Part shown: positions 27,694 through 35,711 of the stretch, piece by piece
How positions within the stretch are numbered: position 1 is the stretch's first letter
Layout of the letters: the number at the start of each line of letters is the position of its first letter
Origin: Pseudomonas syringae KCTC 12500
GTDB lineage: Bacteria > Pseudomonadota > Gammaproteobacteria > Pseudomonadales > Pseudomonadaceae
DNA length: 64,000 nucleotides
Direction of reading: 5' to 3'
Assembly (NCBI RefSeq): GCF_000507185.2
Contig: NZ_AYTM02000002.1
Location: forward strand, 4,561,501 to 4,625,500
Made by a program: the position numbers and the translations under genes
Notes under the pieces: generated by a model
What the model was told of the DNA's origin: nothing
Databases searched by the model: none
The model's input: only the letters and a program-made list of their open reading frames with translations

Positions 27694-28803
27694 ATGAAAA
27701 GGATTGCTTCTGCTGCGTTGTTTATTGCGTCCTGTACCACCGCTTTAATGGTGAGCGCGGCGCCACTGCCTGCCAGTTCAGCCGCAAATATAGACGGTGT
27801 GGAAGTTCATACCGTCACGCTAAAAACTGACGCGATGAAGATGGCACTTTGGCGTGATTCGCCGAAAGGGACCCACGCTCAAACAATGAAAGAGTCACAA
27901 GTTGTTCTGTTTATTCATGGCGCAACCATTTCAGGTAATCTCTCGGCCGGGTACGCCATCGACGGTTATTCCTGGGCCCAAGACGTCGCCAATTCAGGGC
28001 GCGAGGCCTGGGTGGTGGACCTGCCGGGGTATGGTCGCTCTGATGATTATTCGGAAATGCGCGAGGCCAGTCCAAACGCCAACGGTGAGTCGGTGGGCAA
28101 TGCCAAAAGCCTGGTGCCCGTGATTGATGCCGCCGTCGACTATGTATTGAAGTTTACCGGTGCAAAAAAACTGACGATTATCGCCACGTCCAGGGGCGCG
28201 ATACCGGTGGGGTATTACCTGAGCGCGCACGGCGAAAAAGTAGACAAGGTCGTGTTCAATTCGCCCATCGTCCGGCGTGATACCACAAGCCCGGAGATTG
28301 TCCGAGGCTTGTTCGGCAGTGCCGAAAGACCCGACAAGAGCTTTTATGAGATTCCGGTCGACAAGCGATTGTCCATGATAGAAGAAGACCGTCCGGCGGG
28401 CACCGAGACGCAGCTTGAACAAGGGTTTATAAAAAACTGGCCCGGTGATGCAGCGCTGGAAAGAGCGCATCAAAAGAACATGATTAAAGTACCCGGAGGC
28501 TTTGCCCAGGATATCTACGATGCCTGGCATGGCGTGTATTGGGACCCTGCCACAATCACGGTGCCCGTATTAATTACACGCGGGGATTATGATCATGTGC
28601 TGACCACCGCGGCGGATATCGACTGGCTGTACACACACCTGAGCAATGCTTCCAGTAAACGGTACGTGCTGATCGATAAAGGCACCCACGCCATGTTATT
28701 TGAAAAAAAGCGTTTCGAACTCTATCGCGAAGTACGGGTTTTTCTGGAAGGCTCATATAACCGATTGTCACTGGCCTGTAGTTTTTGCGGCGGCCGCAAC
28801 TAA
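27694..28803 (+). CDS. Exported alpha/beta hydrolase with an unusual Cys-rich C-terminal tail
   Basis: A 369-residue alpha/beta hydrolase, first gene of an eight-gene set. The leader MKRIASAALFIASC fits a lipobox (IAS-Cys14), so it may be a lipoprotein; cleavage after VSAA is the alternative. Oxyanion loop FIHGATIS, nucleophile Ser166 in IIATSRGAIP (a variant of GxSxG), acid in TRGDYDHV and His in DKGTHAML complete the triad. After the last helix (FELYREVRVFLEG) an extra tail ends SLACSFCGGRN, with a CxxC and terminal Asn. AAGGAG and the E1-like gene follow 15 bp later. The role could be self-protection, maturation or release of the cluster product outside the cytoplasm. Confidence 0.82.
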   Translation: MKRIASAALFIASCTTALMVSAAPLPASSAANIDGVEVHTVTLKTDAMKMALWRDSPKGTHAQTMKESQVVLFIHGATISGNLSAGYAIDGYSWAQDVANSGREAWVVDLPGYGRSDDYSEMREASPNANGESVGNAKSLVPVIDAAVDYVLKFTGAKKLTIIATSRGAIPVGYYLSAHGEKVDKVVFNSPIVRRDTTSPEIVRGLFGSAERPDKSFYEIPVDKRLSMIEEDRPAGTETQLEQGFIKNWPGDAALERAHQKNMIKVPGGFAQDIYDAWHGVYWDPATITVPVLITRGDYDHVLTTAADIDWLYTHLSNASSKRYVLIDKGTHAMLFEKKRFELYREVRVFLEGSYNRLSLACSFCGGRN

Positions 28804-28818
28804 AGCAAGGAGCAGATC

Positions 28819-29748
28819 ATGTTGAAGAAAGCACGCATTGTTAAATTTCCAGGCGTTTTTGACGAGCAGGTATACAACGAGCGGGTTTCACGCAGCGGTT
28901 GTTTTCTCGGCAACTCGACACTGGAGCAGATGGCCAATCAGGGTAAGCTTTCCAATGCTGTTGTCGGCGTCGCTGGCGCAGGGGGTATTGGCGGTGCCGT
29001 GGCCCTCGGGCTGGCACGATTGGGTGTAAGGCATATCAAAATTGCCGATCCCGATTCTTTCGACATCAGCAATATCAACCGACAGTTTGGTGCTTCAGTG
29101 GAAACCGTCGGTCGTAACAAGGCGTTGGTGGTTGCCGAGCTGGTTCACCGGCTGGCGGGGGACGTGAGCGTTGATGTGTTTCCGGAGGGTATACAGAAGC
29201 ACACCGCTGAAGCGTTTGTGGAAGACTGTGATCTGGTGTTGGATCAAATGGACTTCTACAGCATTGCCGAGCGCTATGCACTGCACAGGGCGTACCGTCA
29301 CTCAGCCAAGTGCAAAGGCTTGCTGGCATCCTCGGTGGTCGGTTGGGGCGCCAACATCTACAAGTTCGACAAGGCAGGCCTGACGCTGGAGGATTTTTAC
29401 GATATTCCGGAAGAGGCGCAGATGACGCCTGAGCTGGTAGAAAGGCTGGTCATGCTTCAAGCCTCTTATCAGCCTCGTTTTCCGAGCATTCCCGATATTT
29501 TCAGCTGGATGAAAGAGACAGGAAACGTGCCTATTCTTTCCGTGGCACCGACGGCCTCGCATTACCTGATTCTCTGTCGTTCAGCGCTGATGCTTTGCGA
29601 CCTGGAGGGCGCACCGTACAGCACCGAACTTCCTCCCATGCCCAAGTATTACTGGTTCGACGGCTCTACGTTCGACAACGGTATTTATGAGTTCGACGGT
29701 ACGTGGGCAAACCCCGAGGAGCATCGCAAACACTTCAATGTCAATTGA
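28819..29748 (+). CDS. ThiF/MoeB/MccB-superfamily E1-like adenylating enzyme
   Basis: A 309-residue enzyme of the E1 superfamily, which adenylates a C-terminal carboxylate of a small protein or peptide, or a carboxylate of a small molecule. The ATP site is complete: G53AGGIG58, acidic pair in ADPDSFD (residues 76-82), N85xNRQF, Lys101 (RNK) and Asp145 (DQMDF). There is no zinc-binding CxxC pair and no Cys at the usual catalytic place, so, as in MccB or TcdA, the product may be a simple adenylate or an intramolecular condensation. The C-terminal ~110 residues (from about 190) match nothing I know. AAGGAG precedes the ATG. Confidence 0.82.
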   Translation: MLKKARIVKFPGVFDEQVYNERVSRSGCFLGNSTLEQMANQGKLSNAVVGVAGAGGIGGAVALGLARLGVRHIKIADPDSFDISNINRQFGASVETVGRNKALVVAELVHRLAGDVSVDVFPEGIQKHTAEAFVEDCDLVLDQMDFYSIAERYALHRAYRHSAKCKGLLASSVVGWGANIYKFDKAGLTLEDFYDIPEEAQMTPELVERLVMLQASYQPRFPSIPDIFSWMKETGNVPILSVAPTASHYLILCRSALMLCDLEGAPYSTELPPMPKYYWFDGSTFDNGIYEFDGTWANPEEHRKHFNVN

Positions 29749-29791
29749 ACCAGCTGGCCCCGATCGGGGCCAGCCCTTTGAGGAAGGCGCC

Positions 29792-31015
29792 GTGAACGAA
29801 GTGCTCGATACTCAGGAACGGCACAATATTTCCAGGTTCCTCCTGGCCTCCAGTCTGTGGTTCATTTGTGTGGGGATACAAAGCGTATTTCTGCCCTGGG
29901 TACTGATCAGCGTCGTTCATGCATCGGCCTTTCAATTTGGCATCGCCCAGATGTGCCTGATGTTGCCGGTGCTGCTGCTGGTGATCTATGGCGGTTATGT
30001 TGCCGATCGCAAACCGGTGCGCAGGTTATTGGTCTGCGTGTACCTGGGTGGCGCGCTGACGGCATTGGTCTTCGCCGTATGGAGTTACCAGTCCGCAATA
30101 ACCTACGCCAACGTGCTGGTGTATGCGTTGGCCTTTGGCGTGCTGTCGGCCTTTTGTGCGCCCGCCAGAGAACTTTACTTGAATGTACTGGGCAAGAAAC
30201 AGTTGCAAAAGATCGTCACTATAAACATCGGGATTGAGTTTGGGATTCAGACGGTGGGTTTCGCCATTGGAGGTATTGCACCACAGGTGGGCGTCGGTCT
30301 GATGTTCTTGTTGTTGTCGTTTCTGTTCGGGATGTCGTCCCTGGCCGCCTCTTATATTTCGGTGACCACGCCCAGCAAGCCTCATTCCGGCCTGATCGCT
30401 GAAACCCGTACCGCGCTGCGGTTTTCCATTCAGCACCCGGTCATCTTCCCGGTACTGTTATTGAACGGCCTGATCGGTGTGTTTTTTCTGGGCTCGTTTT
30501 TCGTCATGTTACCCCTGCATATTTCCCGGTTGCCGGGGTACGACGCCTCGTTGTTGGCGCTGTTCAATATTGTGTTTATGGTTGGGTTGATCGCTTCCGT
30601 CATTGTCTTGACCGTCAAGGGCGGGATAGAAAATAAATTACGGGCACTGATCAGTTCCTGCCTGCTCGCGTCGTTACTGCTGGCGGTTATCCCATCCGTG
30701 CTCACAGAGTGGATTCTGTTTTTAGGGGTATTGAGTTGGGGGTTTCTGGGCGGTATTGCCCTCAGCATGGGGCAGACGCTGATTCAGGAAAATGCCCCTT
30801 CAGGTAATAAAGCTCAGGTGTTAGCGTTACTGATGTTGTTTTTCATGGGGGGCAGTCCGATAGGTTCTTTCCTGCTGGGAACACTTCTCGAGTTCGTTGA
30901 CGCGCCCGTCGTAGGTGTCATCAGTGCAGTCGCAATGATTGTTTCAATAATGGCAGTTTCCTATACCTACACGCTATGGAATGCACAACATGAACGGATC
31001 GACACTGCCCTTTGA
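29792..31015 (+). CDS. MFS transporter, probable exporter of the cluster product
   Basis: About 407 residues with twelve predicted membrane segments. The loop after segment 2 reads YGGYVADRKPVRRLL, matching the MFS signature, and the layout is that of the MFS_3 (EntS-like) exporters. I start at the GTG at 29792, preceded by AGGAAGG at five bases; an ATG at 29738 overlapping the E1-like gene would add 18 residues. The 3' end overlaps the next gene by about 26 bp. Its place inside the cluster points to export of the product or self-resistance. Confidence 0.85.
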   Translation: MNEVLDTQERHNISRFLLASSLWFICVGIQSVFLPWVLISVVHASAFQFGIAQMCLMLPVLLLVIYGGYVADRKPVRRLLVCVYLGGALTALVFAVWSYQSAITYANVLVYALAFGVLSAFCAPARELYLNVLGKKQLQKIVTINIGIEFGIQTVGFAIGGIAPQVGVGLMFLLLSFLFGMSSLAASYISVTTPSKPHSGLIAETRTALRFSIQHPVIFPVLLLNGLIGVFFLGSFFVMLPLHISRLPGYDASLLALFNIVFMVGLIASVIVLTVKGGIENKLRALISSCLLASLLLAVIPSVLTEWILFLGVLSWGFLGGIALSMGQTLIQENAPSGNKAQVLALLMLFFMGGSPIGSFLLGTLLEFVDAPVVGVISAVAMIVSIMAVSYTYTLWNAQHERIDTAL

Positions 31016-31649
31016 CGATGCCACGTCGAAGGACTTCAAAGGTAACGTGCTACTTGCAAACTCTGATATCGAACTCGCCCTGGTCAAGGCTGTTTGGCAG
31101 GAAGTGTACAGCGAGGAGTTAGGTTGGCTGGACGGGGATGACACCGATCCTCGTAATGATCGCTACCATGCCAACTCGGTCTACCTGCTCGCCACTGACG
31201 AAGAGGGAGCCGCCGTGGGGGTCATGCGCATGATTATCGACGGGGACCAAGGTCTGCCCATCGACAACTTTGCCGATATTTCCGGGATACGGGCAACCGC
31301 GCAAGGCGCGCTCATCGAATGTGCGCGACTCATGGTTCCGGCCAGGCACCGCGATCAGATATTTTCGGCTTACCCCTACGGTATTTTTGCTGCCTTGGTA
31401 AAAGCGGCTTTGCAACATTGCCTGAAAGAAAAAAACTACGACGTCCTTGCCAATTGTTTTATCGATACACCGCACACACCGATAAAAGCACTGGCCCACA
31501 TGGGGTTCCGTGACTTGAACATTCGCTTTCGAGACGAGTTGCATGAAACGTCAGAGTGTACGGTTCTGCATTTAGACATCAAGGACATGCTGTCGATATT
31601 TTACGGGCCCGAGAAAAGCCTGGGCCATTACATCATGGCGCGAGCGTAG
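30990..31649 (+). CDS. GNAT-fold acyltransferase of the autoinducer-synthase/FeeM type
   Basis: A 219-residue protein with the N-terminal pattern of LuxI and N-acyl amino acid synthases: VWQEVYSEELGWL, then acidic DPRNDRYHANSVYLLATDEEGAAVGVMRMIIDGDQGLPID. The segment ECARLMVPARHR corresponds to the acyl-carrier/CoA-binding strand and loop, and IKALAHMGFRDL to the late GNAT region. This family joins a fatty acyl chain from acyl-ACP to an amine such as that of an amino acid. Start: ATG at 30990 has GGA nine bases upstream, whereas the ATG at 30981 has none at proper spacing. It lies between exporter and aminotransferase, so an amine made by the latter is the obvious acceptor. Confidence 0.78.
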   Translation: MNGSTLPFDDATSKDFKGNVLLANSDIELALVKAVWQEVYSEELGWLDGDDTDPRNDRYHANSVYLLATDEEGAAVGVMRMIIDGDQGLPIDNFADISGIRATAQGALIECARLMVPARHRDQIFSAYPYGIFAALVKAALQHCLKEKNYDVLANCFIDTPHTPIKALAHMGFRDLNIRFRDELHETSECTVLHLDIKDMLSIFYGPEKSLGHYIMARA

Positions 31650-31678
31650 TTTAATTTTTCTGGGCAAGGGAAGCAGAC

Positions 31679-32959
31679 ATGAACCCATCAATGGCTATCT
31701 ACGAGCGTGAATCGAATGTGCGTTCTTATTGTCGCGACTGTGACGTTGTGTTTGCGACGGCGCAAGGCGCAGTGATCGAAGACGTCGAGGGGCGGCAGTT
31801 CATCGACTTTTTTGCGGGGGCCGGATCACTGAACTATGGCCACAATAACCCGCGTTTGAAAAAAGAGCTGTTGGACTATATTCAGCAGGACGGCATCACG
31901 ACCACCCTGGACTTTCACAGCGCTGCGAAGTCTCGGTTTATCGAACAGTTCGAACGGATTATCCTCACGCCGCGGGGAATGAACTACAAACTGCAGTTCA
32001 CCGGGCCCACGGGGACCAATGCAATCGAGGCCGCCTTGAAGCTGGCCCGCAAGATCACCGGACGCACTTCCATCGCTGCGTTTACCCATGCATTTCACGG
32101 CGTCACGCTGGGCTCGCTGGCGCTGACCGCCAACGCCGATAAAAGAGCCGTCTCTGGCGTAGAGCTGTCAAACGTCGTTCGGCTACCTTATGACGGATTT
32201 CTGGGGCGTGACATTGACAGCGCGCATATCATTGAAACGATGTTCTCCTCAGCAGGCGCAGGTTTCGAGCCGCCGGCAGCCATTATTCTGGAAGTTGTGC
32301 AGGGCGAGGGCGGTTTGAATTGCGCGCGTCCGCAATGGTTACAGAGAATTCAACGGCTGTGCCAGGCCTCAGGCGCGCTGCTGATCATTGACGATATTCA
32401 AGCCGGTTGCGGTCGTACGGGCACGTTTTTCAGTTTTGAATCTGCCGATATATCCCCCGATATCATTTGCCTTTCAAAGTCCATCAGCGGTTATGGTCTG
32501 CCGATGTCACTGGTGCTGATAAAACCGGAGCACGATCAGTGGGCGCCCGGTGAACACAATGGCACCTTTCGTGGAAACAACACTGCATTCGTGACGGCTG
32601 CGGCGGCACTGAGCTATTGGCAAGACAACGCGTTCGAGCGCTCGATAGCGCAACGTTCCGCCGTCCTGCGCCTTGCACTGGAAAAAATAATTGCTCATTC
32701 GCCCCCCGAGGCTGTCCGCATTGTCGGGAGAGGGCTGTTTATGGGATTGAGATTTGGCAACTCACGGCGTGCGAGCAGACTGTCTGCAGAATGCCTGTCC
32801 CAAGGTCTGCTTGTGGAAACCTGTGGCCCCTTGAATGAAGTGCTCAAGCTGATGCCGCCACTGACCATCGATCTGCCTGTACTAGAGCGCGGACTGGACA
32901 TCTTGAAACGTGCCTACCTTTCTACCTTACACAACGAATCATCGCGAGGGATTGCCTGA
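31679..32959 (+). CDS. Class III aminotransferase resembling diaminobutyrate aminotransferase (EctB)
   Basis: A 426-residue PLP enzyme. Motifs: FTGPTGTNAIEAALKLARK (phosphate and substrate contacts), FTHAFHGVTLGSLALT, Asp239 in LIIDDIQAGCGRTG, and the Schiff-base Lys267 in LSKSISGYGLPMSLVLIKPE, followed by EHNGTFRGNN. The last motifs are characteristic of EctB-type enzymes, which turn aspartate semialdehyde into L-2,4-diaminobutyrate with glutamate as donor. The match by eye is good, but a related substrate is possible. It overlaps the next gene by one base (TGATG). Pyoverdine synthesis also needs diaminobutyrate, but the usual pvdH gene lies elsewhere. Confidence 0.85.
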   Translation: MNPSMAIYERESNVRSYCRDCDVVFATAQGAVIEDVEGRQFIDFFAGAGSLNYGHNNPRLKKELLDYIQQDGITTTLDFHSAAKSRFIEQFERIILTPRGMNYKLQFTGPTGTNAIEAALKLARKITGRTSIAAFTHAFHGVTLGSLALTANADKRAVSGVELSNVVRLPYDGFLGRDIDSAHIIETMFSSAGAGFEPPAAIILEVVQGEGGLNCARPQWLQRIQRLCQASGALLIIDDIQAGCGRTGTFFSFESADISPDIICLSKSISGYGLPMSLVLIKPEHDQWAPGEHNGTFRGNNTAFVTAAAALSYWQDNAFERSIAQRSAVLRLALEKIIAHSPPEAVRIVGRGLFMGLRFGNSRRASRLSAECLSQGLLVETCGPLNEVLKLMPPLTIDLPVLERGLDILKRAYLSTLHNESSRGIA

Positions 32960-33669
32960 TGGATTTAATGGTTGGAGATACCCGTACATTGGCTGCCCGT
33001 GCGTTGGGCAATGAGTTCATCCTGCAAGAGCTTGCACAATTAAGAGACGAACTGATCCAGCAGGTTTTCGATCATCCTTTTCTGGTTCAGTGCCGTGCGG
33101 CAAGCATGCCGATAGACCGGCTGAAGAGCTTTCTCGTGCAACAAGGAAAATACAGCCGTTATTTCACGCGGTACATCTGCCAGTTAATGAGTCATCTTGA
33201 GGGTGATGAAGATATTCTGGCAGTGTTCGAAAATCTTTTCGAAGAACTGGGTTTTGGTGAAGTCGCCGAACCCACTCATTCGGCTATCTACCGTGAGATG
33301 TTGTGCTCCTTCGACCTGAACCTGGAGGCGCACGCCACGCTCCCTTCCACGCAGCACCTCATCGATACAATGATGGACTTCTGCAAACAGCCCAATGGTA
33401 TTTATGGACTCTCGGCGTTGTGCCTGGGGGCTGAGGCCATTGTTCCTCATCTGTACAGTGACATTGTCACTGGCTTCTCGGGTCAGGGCGTTGCTGCAGA
33501 GAGGCTCAGGTTTTTCACGTTGCATATCGAATGTGACGATGGTCACGCGGACACCCTGTTGGCGATTCTGTCGCGTCTGGTGATGGAAAAACCGACTCGT
33601 TTTGAAATAGTCCGGCACGCCGCCGTCATGATGATCAAGGCGCGACTTGAGTTTCTCGATAAACTTTGA
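32959..33669 (+). CDS. Haem-oxygenase-like (TenA/PqqC-fold) putative di-iron oxygenase
   Basis: A 236-residue all-helical protein. Candidate metal ligands occur in the order and spacing of haem-oxygenase-like di-iron oxidases: Glu95/Glu96 (NLFEELGFG), His107 (PTHSAIYREM), Glu159 (LGAEAIVPH), and His189, Asp193/194 and His196 (TLHIECDDGHAD). Members such as UndA, BesC, SznF and CADD carry out oxidative decarboxylation, C-C cleavage or N-oxygenation of amino or fatty acid substrates. TenA and PqqC share the fold but lack this ligand set. It is translationally coupled to the aminotransferase and lies seven bases before the cupin gene. The reaction is unknown. Confidence 0.8.
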   Translation: MDLMVGDTRTLAARALGNEFILQELAQLRDELIQQVFDHPFLVQCRAASMPIDRLKSFLVQQGKYSRYFTRYICQLMSHLEGDEDILAVFENLFEELGFGEVAEPTHSAIYREMLCSFDLNLEAHATLPSTQHLIDTMMDFCKQPNGIYGLSALCLGAEAIVPHLYSDIVTGFSGQGVAAERLRFFTLHIECDDGHADTLLAILSRLVMEKPTRFEIVRHAAVMMIKARLEFLDKL

Positions 33670-33676
33670 GGTGAGC

Positions 33677-34123
33677 ATGAATAACCCTACTTTTTCTTCC
33701 GGTGATTTCGTGCATGTTCCCGCCAGTCTGGCCGCTGGCGAGGACGTGGGCACGCTGTTACATGAAGGCGTCAGAACCACCACGCTGGACGCGTTCAGCA
33801 AAACAAGAAAGCACGAAGTTCATGTTGTCGACCTGCCGTCCAGGTCGATAAGTATGACGTTCGGTGCGCTGCAGCCGCTGCAAGGGTCGGGCCTGCATCG
33901 GCATAACTATGAAACCATCATCTATATCATTTCAGGCACCGGTTTTTCGATGGTAGGAGAGACGCTCGTTGCCTGGACAGCTGGAGACGCCGTTTATATT
34001 CCCGTCTGGCGTTGGCACAAACACGTCAATACATCAGAGGACGCAGAGGTCACGTACATCGCCTGTGAAAATACGCCTCTGCTGCAGGCGCTTGGCGTCG
34101 CGTTGCGGGAAGAGGCTTCCTGA
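33677..34123 (+). CDS. Cupin-domain protein
   Basis: A 148-residue single cupin. Metal-binding motif 1 is GLHRHNYETIIYIISGTG (HxHx4E arrangement), and motif 2 is AVYIPVWRWHKHVNTS with its His. These ligands would hold one Fe, Mn or Ni ion, so it could be a small dioxygenase, isomerase or cyclase. Although acyltransferase, EctB-like enzyme and cupin echo the ectoine operon, motif 1 and the surrounding sequence do not look like ectoine synthase. The ATG at 33677 has GAGGTGAGC upstream and follows the di-iron protein by seven bases; it is the last gene of the tight operon. Confidence 0.78.
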   Translation: MNNPTFSSGDFVHVPASLAAGEDVGTLLHEGVRTTTLDAFSKTRKHEVHVVDLPSRSISMTFGALQPLQGSGLHRHNYETIIYIISGTGFSMVGETLVAWTAGDAVYIPVWRWHKHVNTSEDAEVTYIACENTPLLQALGVALREEAS

Positions 34124-34406
34124 CAGAAGCTCGGTATCCGTGCCGCGGAGGGGAGTCTGGACGTACCGAAGTTTTCATCTGTAAATGAATGGTCAGAAAG
34201 ATGATCGGGGCGCAGAAAATCGATTCAGCCCGTCGTTTTTTAACCCTATTTCCTCTGATGCTCAGGAATACTTTGCGAATACCCGCCAAATGGCCTAACT
34301 ATAGAGGGAAGGAAAGCCGGGGTGCAGTGGAAAAACCCCGGAGCGGGAAAACACCCGGTTAGCAAAGTCGACCATCCGCTTTGCACCGGGTAAACAGGGA
34401 AAACGG

Positions 34407-35330
34407 ATGTCTCGAATCTTTGATGTTGATACGCACCTTTGGCGCACGTTCAAATCGGTGAGCGAAACTCGAAGTATCACGCGGTCTGCGGTTGCGCTGT
34501 GCAAAACTCCACCAGCTATCAGTATGCAGATAAAAAAGCTGGAAGCACTTCTGGAACTGAAGTTGTTCGTCAGAGGCGACGACGGTTTTCGGCTGACGGT
34601 CATTGGCGAAGAAGTATTGGCGGCCGCTGAAAAGATTCTCGCCATGCATGACAATTTGTTCCGCTTGAAGAACAAGAACCCTGATAGCGAATTGCGTCTG
34701 GGCATGCCGGATGATTACGCACTCTTTTTCCTGCAAGGGATTGTAAAAGCCCTGTCTCGATCAAACCCCGATCTCAAGATAAAGCTGGTCTGCAAGACGT
34801 CGTCGTTCTTGATAGACGACGTCGACCAGGGTCGACTGGACATGGCCGTTGTCGCAGTGCCGGAATCTCGGGTCATGGAGCATTCTGAATACATCAGGCG
34901 TGAAGAACTGCACTGGATCGGCGATGCCAGGCTGATCAGGGCAGGGCATCCGATACCGTTGGTGCATTTTCCCGATGGTTGTATATGCCGAGAGGTCTCT
35001 GTCCAATCCTTGCAGTTTGCCGGGATGGCGTCCGAGATACGATTCACCTCAGAGTCCAATTTTGCCGTTTTCAATGCCATCAGTGCTGGTGTAGGTATCG
35101 GCGTGGGCGAGTTATCACTCATTCCGGGCGATACGCCTATTATCACAAGCTCGCTGCTTCCCGCATTGCCCGCCATACGGATGTCTGTAATCTCCAACAA
35201 CGATCGCATTTCCAGAGCTGTCCTTTCCAGAATAAGTACCAGCGTTGTGAGGAGCGTCAATGCTGTCTGCGAGCAGAATATTCTTGGAAAAACACGCCCG
35301 GAAAATGCCTTTGCCGTTGGCGCTTTTTGA
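34407..35330 (+). CDS. LysR-family transcriptional regulator
   Basis: A 307-residue protein. The N-terminal winged helix-turn-helix (residues ~8-65; FKSVSETRSITRSAVALCKTP then AISMQIKKLEALLELKLF) is followed by a linker helix and a periplasmic-binding-like ligand domain (ELRLGMPDDYALFFL to the end). It lies 284 bp after the cupin gene on the same strand, not divergent from the cluster, so its own promoter is probably in that gap. The gap shows no other gene. Control of the cluster at 27.7 kb is likely by position only. AT content is higher than in core genes. Confidence 0.85.
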   Translation: MSRIFDVDTHLWRTFKSVSETRSITRSAVALCKTPPAISMQIKKLEALLELKLFVRGDDGFRLTVIGEEVLAAAEKILAMHDNLFRLKNKNPDSELRLGMPDDYALFFLQGIVKALSRSNPDLKIKLVCKTSSFLIDDVDQGRLDMAVVAVPESRVMEHSEYIRREELHWIGDARLIRAGHPIPLVHFPDGCICREVSVQSLQFAGMASEIRFTSESNFAVFNAISAGVGIGVGELSLIPGDTPIITSSLLPALPAIRMSVISNNDRISRAVLSRISTSVVRSVNAVCEQNILGKTRPENAFAVGAF

Positions 35331-35376
35331 CACGTTCAACTCCCGTGCCTGAAATCCGGCTGCAAATCAGCACGTC

Positions 35377-35484
35377 ATCAGAACTGTCGCTTTCCTGATA
35401 AACTATCGGCCTTTCCCGATTGACCGCGTCTCTGCGTGCGGGCCACGGTGTGGTCCCGCGTATCGCTCGATTCAATTGAGCCAT
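35377..35484 (-). pseudogene. Relic of the N-terminus of a dusA-type phage integrase
   Basis: About 36 codons in the minus strand from a start at 35484 read MAQLNRAIRG and then ARRDAVNRERPIVYQES, which lines up with AQIRINRNGQPVYQET in the integrase fragment at 41.8-42.2 kb. At DNA level both contain TTTCCTGATAAACT (35391-35404 and 42097-42110) followed by further similar sequence. Each relic starts about 125-145 bp upstream of its copy of the attachment core, which supports a common origin. The reading frame loses all similarity after this stretch. Confidence 0.55.
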
Positions 35485-35570
35485 TTTTTCGCTGGCCGCC
35501 TCTCAATGATGCATGTTGTTGGGGCCAGCTAAGGGATGGCGATAACCCGCCGCGTAAAAGACCAATCCAC

Positions 35571-35711
35571 ATGAACATCGAAAACAACGAAGCCTCAGCA
35601 AACATAGGCGATCCGGTTGCAACAGTGTCCCGCCGCTTCTCCGTCGCCCCTATGATGGATTGGACATACTCCGGCCGAATCCCAAGCTTTTATTGGGATG
35701 AAAAGATCTGA
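35571..35711 (+). pseudogene. dusA: Displaced 5' end of dusA (first ~32 codons) left of the integrated element
   Basis: A short frame starting MNIENNEASA continues into SRRFSVAPMMDWT exactly as in the intact dusA at 42.3 kb, then runs into unrelated sequence and stops at 35711. The N-terminal ~20 residues differ from those of the restored dusA. It is therefore the 5' piece left behind when an element inserted into dusA and supplied a replacement start. A transcript from the old dusA promoter would now read into the element. Confidence 0.88.
35628..35650 (+). repeat. Attachment core, left copy (attL)
   Basis: A 23-bp sequence (starts TCCCGCCGCTTCT, ends CGTCGCCCC) identical to 42353-42375. 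Similarity continues after it with two mismatches over the next 14 bases (ATGATGGA-TGGA). It lies inside the dusA codons for SRRFSVAP, the known insertion point of dusA-type integrases. Confidence 0.88.

Noticed and set aside
30990..34123. Ectoine biosynthesis operon (acyltransferase, EctB-like, cupin)
   Set aside because: The acyltransferase is LuxI/FeeM-like rather than EctA-like, the cupin lacks the ectoine-synthase sequence pattern, and a di-iron gene lies between them; only the aminotransferase resembles the ectoine enzyme.
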